NCBI GenBank assembly: GCA_013397865.1
Contig: VZTI01003411.1
Span: 62,001-126,000, forward strand
From: Struthidea cinerea
Lineage: Eukaryota; Chordata; Aves; Passeriformes; Corcoracidae
DNA length: 64,000 bases
Direction of reading: 5' to 3'
Shown: one piece after another, positions 1 to 11,480 of the stretch
Layout of the letters: every line of letters starts with the position of its first letter
Position numbering within the stretch: position 1 is the first letter of the stretch
Position numbers and translations under genes: made by a program
The notes under the pieces: model-generated
Database searches by the model: none
Seen by the model: the letters and a program-made list of their open reading frames with translations, nothing else
What the model was told of the DNA's origin: nothing

Positions 1-3000
1 TGACTTTTAAGATGCTAATTATGTGATTATCAGTACACTGTGATCATTATGCAGTGAGGCCTGTTATTCTTGTTTCTATTTATCACTTCAGGACAGTCAC
101 TGTTGCATGTGGCATAGGATAATCAGAGTGATCTATGCCAACACTTATATCCACAATGTAAAGTTACAGAGAGCTGGGAATTTTGGTGGGTGAAGGCTAG
201 AAGAGACATTATCTGACTTGTTTCCTTCTGCCAGTAATGCCAATATGTCTTTTTCTGTCAGTCTTTCCCAGCAGCATTACTCAGAACATTGAGTCTTCCC
301 CCCACAGTTATCTGGATGTTGTGTCAGAGATTGTTTGGTCATAGCCAGCACCACACCAGGACTTTAATAATGATTTTTCAACAAGATTTGTGGAAGAAAA
401 TGCCGGACACTCAATCAGTGATCATCAACGCAAAATTCTTCATGCAAATACCCTAGAAGGCAAATAGGTGTTTTGGCTGCTATATAAAGGAGTATTTCCT
501 AACTACTGATTGCCATAAATTTTATTGTACATTTAGTCTGTTTTACAAACCTCACAGTGAATGGATCTCAGTAAATTCGTTTTACACTGGTCCACTCTGG
601 TCCTGACGACCAGGCTTCCAAAATGTTCATATCCTTATCTCATAGGTTCATCTTCCATTCAAAGAGCCCCAGAGCCGAAGATTGGAAAGTTTGCTTGACC
701 AGTGCTCTCCTCCCAGTTGCATTCAAGAGTGTGCATTTGACAGAACAGAAGTGTGCTGCATTAATTAAGTGTGCTGTTCCTTGGGCAGGTTTGCTCTCCA
801 CCAGTTTTAACTAGCCCCCCTCCCCCCATTACTGTAGATATTAAATCCCTTTTAATACTTGCCTGTCTGTGATTAAATTAGAAAACTTCGGATTAAAAGC
901 CTTTTCTAACCTTTGGTATTTCTCAGTAGCTGAAACTTTGTTGCATTTTCTGGCTAATTAACAGAATGGTTGTGGTGAAATGGCATGTATTTATGCTAAG
1001 TCGTGCTTGTGGGATAATGTATGGCTTTGTCAAGAACACTGTGTAAAGTCTCCAACCTACCCCTTAACTTGTGACATGTTTCATTTGTGTTTGAGATAAG
1101 CATACACAGAGACGTTTGCCTGAGGTAACACCAAACTCCAAGTTTCTGGCAGCTTAGAGCTTTTACCAAAACAGGGGAAGTTATAAAATGATTTGTTTTT
1201 AATGAGTTATTTTTACTTTGCATTTCATTAAAAAGATACTCAGAAGACCTGCTGGGAGTTATATTTGGTCCTGCAGGATCACCTAAATGTTTGTGATCCT
1301 TCAATTACTTTAGAGATAAAAAATTATTTCCCATATTTTCTGTGTAAGGAAACACTATAAATGAAAACCTCTGAGTATGGGAACAAGAGAGAGTCCAAAA
1401 CCTTTTGAATTTACTATCTTTGAGATTTATTCCAACATCCTCCCCACTAAAAAATAACTTTTTGCTGCTCTCTTTATGTGCAAAATGTATGCAGAGTCTA
1501 TGTTCAATGGGACTAATAAGTCATTAAATAATAATGAGAATGCTTGATGGAGGAGGAAGTGATACAGAAATACAGACATTACTCTTCCAGTTCTGGTTTT
1601 TCATAGATGTCACTAGTGGGAAAGCAAATGCTAATTTTAATTCCTCTATGACATTTGCATTATTTGTATAAGGAGGGGGCCTAAGATTCATAAAGTCAAA
1701 GTGGTGAAACTTGTGCCTGGGCACTTTCAGCACAGAAGTGAAGTTTTCTTGTTCGGGAAAGTGAAAGCCTTCACACACTCAATCATCCACACCACCTGAG
1801 ACTTTAACCAGCAGGACTCCATAGTCCCACCATGGTGGGCAGCTCCACTGAGTTCTGGCTGCCCCGTGTTGACTTCAGACACACAGACACTAACACAGAT
1901 GTTTTCCCTTCTGGCTGAACCCTAGGTTTTCCTGAGCTGAGCCTCAGGCAGTATTCAACTAATTAATTTGTAGAGTACAGTGACAAAATACATTCCAGCA
2001 AAGTGCCTCCAGAGAGGGAACCAGAAGAAAGAAATTGGGCGTTTAAAGTCTTAAATTCTAAGACTTCCTGCCCCTCATGTGACGGCTTGGTCCAATGATT
2101 AACTTAGGATCTGCAGTCTTCCTGTTCTTTATTGGGTCTCGTCATTGTCTCTAGGCAGGCTGTTGGTTCTCTTGTCTCTCAGGCTGCAGTTTCAACCTTC
2201 CTAGCTTCCTTATCTTCCAGTATGAACCAGCTCTGGAGCCTTAAGTAGGTGAAAATTCAGCATATCTGGGTGCAAGTTCACAGCTTGTGGCTCAAGGCTG
2301 CAACACATCTAACTACTAATGCTACATTATGCAAAGAGATACATTTCCTTTCTTTCTTTAGATTTCTGGAAAGGGAAATTCTTCACATGGACCCTATTCC
2401 AGCATTGTCAATGGAGAAAGTCCAACTGACATAGATTTGATGTTAAACTATAACAAATAAGTCACTTCTAAACCCTTCTGAGCATTTGTAGGTATTATAG
2501 AAATTGGTTTTGGTCTTATTTGTTAAATGCAATGCTATGTTAGACCAGTTTTAGTCACGGCTAAGTAAAATAATCTGATGCAGGCAATTCTAGCTAGTGC
2601 TGTATGAATAAGGATGTAAGAATGTATTGTTTTTCCCCTCCTTTTTCCTCTCATACGATATGCCACACTGGGGTTTAAGTTCTGGTGTAGGCTTATGCCA
2701 GTTTGGGCATAAGCAGAGCTCCCCAAAGGAAAACATGTGAGGCAGGAATTTTGTGCTAGCTGCTGTAAGCAGACATGGACACTGAAAACGGGCAGATGAA
2801 AGCAGACTATAGTTCTACAATTTAAAAAATGCACTCAACATTTGCACAACAGCATTTGAAATCCGCAGTTCATTAACCTTTTCCTCTGAAGGCTGTAGAA
2901 TAATCAAGATGAGCTTGACAATAAAAAGACAGTGGGAGGAAGTTCTGAAGGGCAGAAACCAAGAGGATTTTCTGAAAGAAGATTCATATCTTGCATAAAC

Positions 3001-3778
3001 TAACTATAAAATCAAATATTAACTGAACTATTAAAATGTTAATTTCTAAAACATATTCAATATTGGATTTAAGATAATATCAAGGAGACATTTACATTTG
3101 GCTTTCAAAGTCCACTTTTAAGGCAGTTTACAAAGATATTATCCCAAATAGATGTCATTAATTTTATCTTCTATTTTGCCCAGAATATTTTAATAAAATC
3201 ATATAATCAAAAATAATCTAGCTTGGAAAAAGACCATTAAGCTCATAGAAACCAATAGAAGCCCAATTTTTAATTAAGTAATATAAGTTTACTGGTGTTG
3301 CCCCTATTTCTGAAGATGTACTCCCCAAAAGGTTACAGTTATTTGGGAGAAAATTCTTAGGAACTGCACTGAGGTATAGAAGTATTTGCAGGGCCAAAGG
3401 AGTGGAAGTAAACAATAAAGATCACAAGGAGGAAGTAAATGCAAAGTAACCTGCAGGCAGTAAGTAAATCTGTGTACACTGGAGTGGAAGTTTTGAATAT
3501 GAATACATGAGAAAAGAAGAAGCTGCTGCTGAGGATAAAGTTGGTCACATGAGCTCAAAGTTTATGGAAACTTGTGTGTCTGTGTAAGGGTTAGGTTTTA
3601 AGATCAGAGTTCTTCAAAAGTTTGTCATTATGAGCTTCCCTTTTGCATAGTGTCACCATGACCTTGGAGCTGTTTTTCTAACTTCTAACAAGTAAGAGTC
3701 TTTTTTTTCTATTTAAAGGAGAATAAATTTTGTGTGGAAGGATGTTATTATGGGTGTTTAAAAGAAGGTGGGAGCTGA

Positions 3779-3822
3779 GGGAAAATGCTAAAGAAAGAAG
3801 GGGAAAATGCTAAAGAAAGAAG
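3779..3822. repeat. 22-bp tandem duplication
   Basis: Two adjacent copies of a purine-rich 22-mer, starting GGGAAAATGC and ending AAGAAAGAAG, occupy 3779-3800 and 3801-3822 with no mismatch. The sequence after the second copy resumes a partial third purine-rich unit. This is a local minisatellite-like duplication with no coding implication. Confidence 0.85.
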
Positions 3823-4891
3823 AGGAAAAGTTAATGTGAAACAGAGCCAGCTGGTGATTTTATAACTATATGACAGAAAATTTAACACTGTCCTTGGGTT
3901 TTGTATGCAATTGAAACTAAAAGGTGTTATGTAGATCCAGATAGGAAATTTTATGTTTTCAAAATGAACGTGTTTTCTTAGATGATAAAACATGAACACA
4001 TGACCTATGGTGCTGGAATGGTAACTTCCCCTTTGGCTACCAATGAAGGAAAGCTGTACTCGTTTTCAGGTTTAAGTTTGATGGGTAACAGCAGAAACCT
4101 TTCTCTTGGAACTGAGGTAGTGATTGAGATAGCACGAATTAAACTACAGCAAAATTTTTAAAAGTGAAATGAATGTCTTTTGTTTTTGTCAATATGCTGT
4201 TGTCCCCCACAAAAATTTGTGAACACTTGAGGCAGCTTGGTTGCCTCATTTCTTTCCAAATACTCTCCATTTCTTTCAAATACTTTGAGAAATTAAAAGG
4301 ATTTTTCTCACACTCAAACTAGAACTTTCATTTGTAGATACCTTCAGAAAAATGTCCAGAATGTCTCTCAGAGAAAACTATTGCATTGTCAAATCCTTTG
4401 CCATAAAGAGTATTTGTAGATTTTGTTCTCCTAGAACTTTAATCAGCCTTCAGTGGAGTTGTCAAAATTATTTTTTTTAAATATATGATAACAGCCAAAT
4501 GATTTGAGCTATTACGTTCATTCTTATTATCACATGTACAAAACAAGAAGATGATGAATTTTCCTAGGAATGACTTAGATGTTTGCCTTAAAAATAGATT
4601 TTTAACACTTTTCTTCTTCAAGAATGTGTCCAAAACATTTGTAGTTTCATGACTGGTTGAAGATGCCACTCCTGACAATTCTTGGGCTCGGTGACCACTG
4701 AGGATCATGAAGAGGTAGGTGTGGTTTGTATTCAGTTTTCTCCAATTTTGTGCAGAGGACAGTTGCACAGGGGAGTCCAAAACTTTAAGTCCAAACAAAA
4801 CTGGATCAGAGATATCTGATCTGGGGTTGGCATGGCAGAAATACTTTGCAAAACAAACTTTCCCTTGAGGTTTTTTCTTGTTTGTTGCCTT

Positions 4892-4940
4892 TTTGTTGTT
4901 GTTGTTGGTGGTGGTGTTGTTGCTGTTGTTGTTGTTGTTT
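4892..4940. repeat. (TTG)n microsatellite, interrupted by GGT units
   Basis: A run of TTG/GTT units is interrupted by three GGT units and one GCT. On the minus strand it reads as Asn-rich sequence and inflates a spurious open frame. Simple trinucleotide repeat. Confidence 0.9.
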
Positions 4941-7900
4941 TTCCTGATCAATTCTGACTTATTGCTTCTCCTGTCTGCACTATAATCAGGGATAAAACTA
5001 TATTCATTACTTTGACAAAGGCTACTTTACATAATTTACATAATTTAAAAAATACCCCAACTGCAGCACTGTTAGACGTGCTCAGTATTTTTCCTTCTCT
5101 CTTGTTTAAGCTGCCTTTAAAGAAATAGCTGTTAGTGCCCAGAGAAGCAGTATTTGGGTTAAATGAAGTAAGGGGCTAAAGAGAAACTACCAGTCCTATA
5201 AAGATAGAAACTTTGCCATACTCTGCCATCTGGACATTGAGAAAATATTCCTCATCACATAGAGCAGAATCCAAAAAAATTTAATTTTACCTCCAGATTA
5301 AAAATTTTTCAGGACCCTTAAAGAGGAACAGTGGGTACTGCTTTATGATTTTAAAAAAAGTGGTGATAATGACATCTTTTTTCCTTCTCCCAACAGATCC
5401 CTGAGATACTCCTTTTATTACATTAGGTAGAAAATAAAATGGAAAAGTGGCTGAAATAAAAGTGTCTTCGCTATCCATTCTGATGTGTTTGAGAAGTGGG
5501 GGAATTCCTGTCTTTGTAATTATACCCTTAGACAAAATTTTTAACTCTCTTACCATGTCTCTCATGACATGACACCACTCACCCATTTATTCAGGGTCTT
5601 CTCTCTGCTCCACATTCTGTTTTTGCTTTTTCTCTTTTAATGACCATGACAATATAATGTTAATGGACATAATTTATGCTAAGTACTGATAAGCTAACTA
5701 ATATCTGAGCTCCAAATCAGCACCTCTAAAAAGTTTAGCTTTTTATAATCCCATAAACCATGAAAATTCACAAAAATAGCATATGTACAATTCCATTCTA
5801 TTTGCAGACCTATTAATAAGGACCTTCTCGTTGATGTTCTCTCTCTGAACACCCACTCTGATGAAAGTAGCGTCTTCTCCTGTCTTTTAAGGTGGAGTTG
5901 AGTTAGTTGGAATCAGTGTCATCCTAGAAGATTTCACCCCTCTGTTCTGGGATTTACAGTCTTGAGACAGTAGCCTGCCATACTGTGGGTGGATCTACCT
6001 CTTCCATCTGAGGGTGAATCCCAAAACAGCTTCATTAAACTCATTCGTTTTTGTCTGGGAGAAATCAGTATCCGCCCTGCCTCCTTTTGAAGCTATACAT
6101 TTCAACAACCTCCATCTATTGGTGTGGGCAGCCAAGTGTTGAATTAAGAGCCATTTTTCTTAATGGGTGTTTGAAGGGAGCATTCAGGAAATTCAGTTTT
6201 CCCAGACATCAGACAGCAGCAGGATGAGGTATTACGATTCATCAGCCAGATCAGGAACCTGAATGATTCAAACATGCATTCCAGAACAGGAATGCCTCAA
6301 CTCCAGATCAGCACAATGAATAATTCCTCAGTACCACCTGCCTTCTAAGGATGGGCTTTGCTTTTCTACCCACACAAGTCTTTGTATCCATAATGTCAAT
6401 TGCTTCAATATTTAATTACAGAGATTCTCTTTCCTTTCTGATTTGCCACCTTTTCCTTCATGGTAGTGAAAGTCACTTCTTCACAAACACTATCCTCTGT
6501 AGAAAAAAAATCTTAAAAAATCAAATTGTCTACTAGAAATAATTTTTTTTTTTGGGGCAGTCATAATTTGAAAGGGGTGATTTGTTTTGGAGAAGCGATT
6601 TAAAGGGTTCTAGGTTTTTGGGTTTTGTTTTTTTTCAAGATTGCACAATAGCAGGGATTCTGGTTTCCTTACCTGACACGTACTTTGCTGTTCATGGATA
6701 TTGGGGCCAGTCCCACCCCTTGGTTTAGAGCCACACCGGCAGTTAGAGGAATTATTTCAAACATATTTTTTCAAGTCCAAATTCCTGCTTGATAGATAAA
6801 GTTATCAGCATAACTTTAATTAAAGCTTAACTTTAAATCATAAAGTGAATTCTGATATGTGTAGTGATCCATAAATCTTCAGTGGTACAAAATGAGTGCT
6901 ACTCAAGTCGTGGTGTAGTAAAGTACAAATATGACACATAAACCTTTCAACAACGGAAGTGTCATAAACCAGAGATATTTTTGCCCCCTTGTACTTTGTG
7001 TTAGTTTTAGATGATAAAACCCCAAAAACTACCAACACAAATCACAGCACTGTGAGGGCTGCTACGCAGGAAATTAGCTACAACTCAGCTACTTCTCAAA
7101 TTATAATGCATTCCAAAATGCCAGCTGCGACATTCCCAGGAAATTTAATATTCTAAGATGCTGGAAAGTAAATGTACAAAGATATTTGTTATCTCTTAGT
7201 TGTTAAGATGCAATACCCCAAAAATGTCCTAAGCTGCTTGGGTTGTTCAGCTCTCAGCAGCCTCTGAAAAGGGACACTTCACTGTGCCCTTAAAAAAGAA
7301 CACTTTGCTGCTTTCTTTGCTGCTCTCTTCCTGAACATTCCAAGTGCTTAATTTTCCTCTCCTGGTTCTCTGAGTAGGCTCAGCAGAGGCAAAACCCCGT
7401 ATTTCCAGTCCAGAATTCTTTGCTTATTGTTCTTCCTTCATGACAACTAAGAGGGATGATCAGAAGGACAGGAACAAGTGAAACAGAATCACATGAAATG
7501 TAAATCTCTCTCGCTTATCTTGGCAGAGCATAAATATCTACACAGTCTTCTGAATATAACTAATTTTTCTGTGCTCTGTATGACATCAACTGAAATATGG
7601 CAAAGTTCCTTTTTTTCTGGGTCCTTTCAGGATCTGCATCTTACTCTTTAGAGACATTTCTTGTTCGCTTAGTTTTAAGTTCTGTCTGAGAACATGAAAG
7701 ACATTGGTTTCCTTTGAGTGTTTTACTGTGAACATAAGTGATTAGTCTAATGCATTTCCAGACAATATCTAGTATCACTAATCTTAGGCATGCAATTAAC
7801 CTTATCATTACTTCTTGCTCTGTAAATTTAGTGAGATTTAAACTGAAACTTCTTCTGAGTATTTCCTCAGTATTTGGTTTTAATATATACCGTGTATGTT

Positions 7901-9756
7901 TGTATATAATACATCATTCTAAAGTGAACAATAATTTTGAGATAGCTAGCTAAAGAACAGTAAACTTCTGAAAGCTTGTGTATGTGAAGGGAGATACATT
8001 TACATATTTGTGTGTGCTTTTGGTAGTAGGCCTCTTACCACAGCAGTCAGTTATTCAAGGTGACTGTGACACAAACTGTAAACTGTGGCATAAAAACAAT
8101 GTCCTTTGGGGTCTAGTAATTACAATCAAAGGAAATCTGCTATCTCATGCCACGAAAAACCATGGTTTTGAATGATTTGGCTGTGTGCTTTCAGAACACC
8201 TTCGTGCATACACAGAAGGTCTAGCATGTGATTGATGCAACGAACTCAATACTGGCAGGTCTGATATGCCAGTTGTATTCAACCAACCTGCCCAGGTGTA
8301 ATAAGAGAATATAGGATTTTGGATCTCAGCTGACAGGAAAAAAACCGCCATCATGGATATTTTGCTTTAAGCAATAAAATATGATCCGAAAAATAGTGAC
8401 CAAACTATTGTCACATAGAAATGCATGTAAGGATTCTGCTGAAGGTCCAACCTCTTTACTCTTTAAAGGATTGATTCTGCTTGTGCAAGTAATCTGTAAT
8501 TTTCACAGGTAAATCAAAGTTCACAAATGCAGGAAAAAATAAGAAAACTATCCTGAGGTACTGTAAAAGAAAAGAAAACAACAGTCACTGTCATGAAACA
8601 CAGAAATCATTGCTAACTCTATTGAGGGTGAACTTTGAAGTGGCCACATTTGACACTAGGTGTTGTTTTAAAGGGTGTCATTAGTCTTGAGTTGCAATTG
8701 GGGGTTATGATAAAAAAGATGCTAATTCTCTCCCTTAGATGTTACTCTTAGGTTCAGTCCTAACCCCTTTCATAAAAGTCTGATTGTGTTATTCACTGCC
8801 AGTAGGTTTGCTTATTGGGAGTTATTAGTAAGGTTCTGGTCACTGTCACAACCTGCTGGCTTGAAATTAAATTGACTCAGAGCTTCCATATCAGCAGATA
8901 CATGTGGTGGATCCACCAGTAAATTTTGAAATTGTGATAACAGATTTATTAATATCTCTTAACAGACTGGCTCACCATGATGAGTAATAAAGAGACTCTT
9001 CAGGGTTATAGGGGCAAAGGGTTGAGAGTTTTCCTATGTGTCTTGAAGATAGCAAATTTCTGCTGAGTAAATGTTCATAATGGATAGCCTTCTGATAAGA
9101 AATTAAAACACAGCAAAAGGTCTGTAGTCAAGCTCAAGGTCAGGTTTTTATATTTGATCTTTGCAAGGAATTAAACATCTTCTGTCTTCACATCACAAGA
9201 CAAGACTGCCAAAGAGAACTGAGACAGAAGGCAGTCAAGCAGCCTGAAATTTCTGGGTAAGTCTGCCCAAGGTCTAACACTTTGTGCTGACCACAGAAAA
9301 ATAGACAAGTGCTGCAGCATTTCCTTTTCCAATCTTTTGACTCAGCCTGGCATCATTCATCCCACGGTATCAGGTCTCTTAACATTTTAATCTTTTGACT
9401 GAATTGGTTTAGATGTGCACATGGAGCAGGTGAATCACATGTGAATCATTTAATACATGGAGCTTGTCCAGAAATTCCATTCAGGTTCTTCTCTTCACAT
9501 AGGAAGTTATTTTAAAGAAGAATCAACTAATGTGGGTTATATCAAATCAGGATTTAAATACTTTCTGACAAATTAATGACATAAAGTTAACTGGAAATCA
9601 GTTAACTGATTCCAGTCCAGTGCCAGCAGTACAGCAGAAACACCTCACTTGACACTTAGAAAATTTTGATGAACTTACAAGGTTCTAAGTACCATTTTCA
9701 TAAGTAATGCCAAAAATTTGTAGTTATGCACACATTTCTTTCCCCCCTATATACAC

Positions 9757-10160
9757 ATGTTATATGAATGGTTACTGGCATGCCCATGTTTTTGTTTCTC
9801 CTCTTGCCTACCCTGGAGGAGATGGGTTTGCCCCTGCTTTCTGCAGTTCCCTACCCTGAACTGGGGGTCCTTCTTCCACCACACCCCATACTGCCAGCCA
9901 TCAGCTGGGGCACAGCCTGCTCACTGCGTGGGACAGGGACCACGCTGTGTCAGACCTACACGGGGCTGCAACGGCAGCAAAGTGGTTTCTGCCAGTGTCA
10001 GACACAGACTGAGTGCTGCCCTCAGTGCTTTCCCACTCCCAGATCTCTCTCAGCAGTCACAAATTTTCTCTTATTGCCTCTTATATATCCTGTCAAGCTG
10101 ACTCCTTTTCTAAAAAGCCCAGATGACCTTCAGATTGCTCTTGAATCTGTCTGATAGTGA
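9757..10160. other. GC-richer block of unknown origin, possible repeat fragment
   Basis: This block is clearly richer in G and C than its surroundings and is open in two plus-strand frames (114 and 128 codons), neither resembling a protein I recognise. Its left part, 9805-9854, matches 10512-10561 in 47 of 50 positions, so at least part is a repeated or copied sequence. A degraded LTR or ERV internal fragment is possible, because an LTR piece lies just downstream, but I could not match the block to a family. Confidence 0.4.
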
Positions 10161-10389
10161 TCTTGTGAAGTTTCATCACTGTTCATTTCCTCTTGAAGGT
10201 TTCTAGGGTTTCTGCAAACATCCTTTCAGGCAACACTCTTTGTGTTTTCCCGTTGGGGTATTCCATTCACATGTGCCTCTCACATTAACATCCCTACTGC
10301 ATCTTGTGGTGTTAGGGAGTCTGTGTTACCAAGGAGCAGCTGTGTGAATTCCCCCAAAAGAAGAAATGCTATTCCAGTATAATGCTGAG

Positions 10390-10700
10390 TTGTGGTGGGT
10401 TGACACTGGCCAGAAGCCAGGTGCCCACCTGGCCACTCTCTCTCTCCCCACTACTCAACAGGACTGGGAGCAGGGGGCAAATAAGATGAAAACTTTTTGT
10501 GTTTCCCTGTTTGCCTACCCTGGTGGAGATGGGTTTGCTCCTACTTTCTGCAGTTCCCTACAATGTATTTTTCCATCCACTGATAAGTTGGCAGTCCATG
10601 AGTCCATGGATCCATGAGCTAAAGACAGGGAGATCCCTTACCAATTACTGTCATGAGCAAAACAGACATGACTTAGGAAAACTTAATTTAATGTATTTAA
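10390..10700 (-). mobile_element. Partial avian ERV LTR, interrupted by an insert
   Basis: Read on the plus strand, the sequence starts TGTGGTGGGTTGACACTGG, continues through a CCAGGTGCCCACC motif and an AATAAGATGAAAA motif, then GACAGGGAGATCCCTTACCAATTACTGTCATGAGC-type sequence and an AATTTAATTTA stretch. From memory this is the antisense of a common bird ERV long terminal repeat, so the LTR sense strand is minus. Only its 3' part remains; the 5' part beyond about 10700 is missing. About 108 bp at 10503-10610 does not belong to the LTR as I know it and separates two parts that are contiguous in other copies. No coding capacity remains. Confidence 0.65.
10503..10610. repeat. Foreign segment inside the LTR; half of it repeats 9805-9854
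   Basis: The LTR-like sequence is broken here. Positions 10512-10561 match 9805-9854 with three mismatches in 50, in direct orientation about 707 bp apart, and similarity extends weakly some 10-15 bp further left. The remainder (10562-10610) includes the short repeated word GTCCATG and is unrecognised. Insertion templated from nearby sequence and insertion of a second repeat copy are both possible explanations. Confidence 0.6.
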
Positions 10701-10762
10701 TTAATCAGTCTATGATGAAAGCAAGCATTATAAATGTTTAATTCTTCTTTTTGTTGTCTCAG

Positions 10763-10886
10763 ACCCAGATTTTGAAGAGACACTTTTTGAGGAAGTCCTT
10801 GGAAATTTATTTTCAAGCTCAATGGAAGAGGAAGAAAGCCAATGGCAGATACAGCTGAAGCCTGTAATCCACAGTCTAAATTACAG
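10763..10886 (+). other. Exon-like open segment with consensus splice sites (unproven)
   Basis: A pyrimidine-rich tract ending TTGTTGTCTCAG precedes the segment, and CAG followed by GTACAG ends it. Between them, one frame is open for 40 whole codons with two bases over at each end. It encodes an acidic stretch (PDFEETLFEEVLGNLF, then an E-rich run) and a later IQLKPVIHSLNY. Length (124 bp) and composition suit an internal coding exon. I do not recognise the protein, and the frame also stays open some 60 bp upstream of the acceptor, which weakens the case. The next open segment downstream has an incompatible phase. Chance remains a serious explanation in 64 kb. Confidence 0.22.
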
Positions 10887-11160
10887 GTACAGTTGGGTAA
10901 CAATTATCTTACAAATACTACGATAAATCTGCTACCAAAACCTTCTAAATTGTCCTTTTGTAAAGGCTTTTTTTCAGCATTCAAAATGCTTCCACCTTTC
11001 TAATCCACTTCTTCTGTTCAGATGAGCACATATATCCTGTACCTTCTTGGCAATAATTTAATGTTTAGCTCCACACTTGCTGATGGCGTGCTGAGGAAAG
11101 CTTACGGGTCATCAGCTCCTAATTGTAGCTTGAACGATGCCTACCTTTGTGCATCTTCAG

Positions 11161-11480
11161 GTGGTGAAGAAAAGCCCAGAGATTTTATGTAGAAGTAAAG
11201 CTGATGTAGGTTGGAAGGAAGTTGGAAAGGAATACAAAGTGACTCTTTCTAGTGAAATATCCACTGGTACAGTTAAGGCCGATCCATGGATTTGGAAGTA
11301 TGTTATAGAAACCAAACTAAACCCACTGTGGAAAACACAGTCAGATCCAAGATATTTATGTTCCTCATAAAAAAATAAAAGGGATTTCTAGGATGTGTAG
11401 GGGATTGAGGTTATACAAAAAGAGTATTATGTCTTTTATGAAACTTTTCTTTCAATAAAAATGCTGCCTTTTTATCTATT
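11161..11480 (+). other. Possible terminal-exon-like segment with poly(A) signals (weak)
   Basis: After CTTTGTGCATCTTCAG, a frame is open from 11161 to a TAA at 11368-11370 (69 codons, including SKADVGWKEVGKEYKVTLSS). AATAAA follows at 11374-11379 and again at 11454-11459, with T-rich sequence after the second. This is the layout of a last exon with a short 3' UTR. However, I do not recognise the product, and the phase (0) does not fit the exon-like segment at 10763-10886 (ending phase 2). AATAAA is common in AT-rich DNA, so this is a hypothesis only. Confidence 0.15.

Larger units (their letters stand above)
1..9756. other. AT-rich noncoding stretch, no supported gene
   Basis: I see no repeat family, RNA gene or coding exon that I can support here. 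Open frames of 60-170 codons occur on both strands but lack protein-like family features, consistent splice sites or codon bias. The longest, 170 codons on the minus strand at 4439-4951, owes its Asn/Lys runs to a (TTG)n microsatellite. A short open frame at 6174-6350 (plus) ending in TAA looks somewhat protein-like but has no convincing acceptor. The stretch is best read as intergenic or intronic DNA. Confidence 0.6.

Noticed and set aside
4439..4951. 170-codon minus-strand open frame with long Asn and Lys runs
   Set aside because: The runs come from the (TTG)n microsatellite at 4892-4940; no domain, splice or start support.
6174..6350. 55-codon frame ending in TAA, glutamine-rich at its start
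   Set aside because: No pyrimidine tract or convincing acceptor, and no known product; length is trivial by chance.
9768..10154. 128-codon plus-strand open frame
   Set aside because: It lies in a GC-richer, partly repeated block where two frames are open at once; no recognisable protein.
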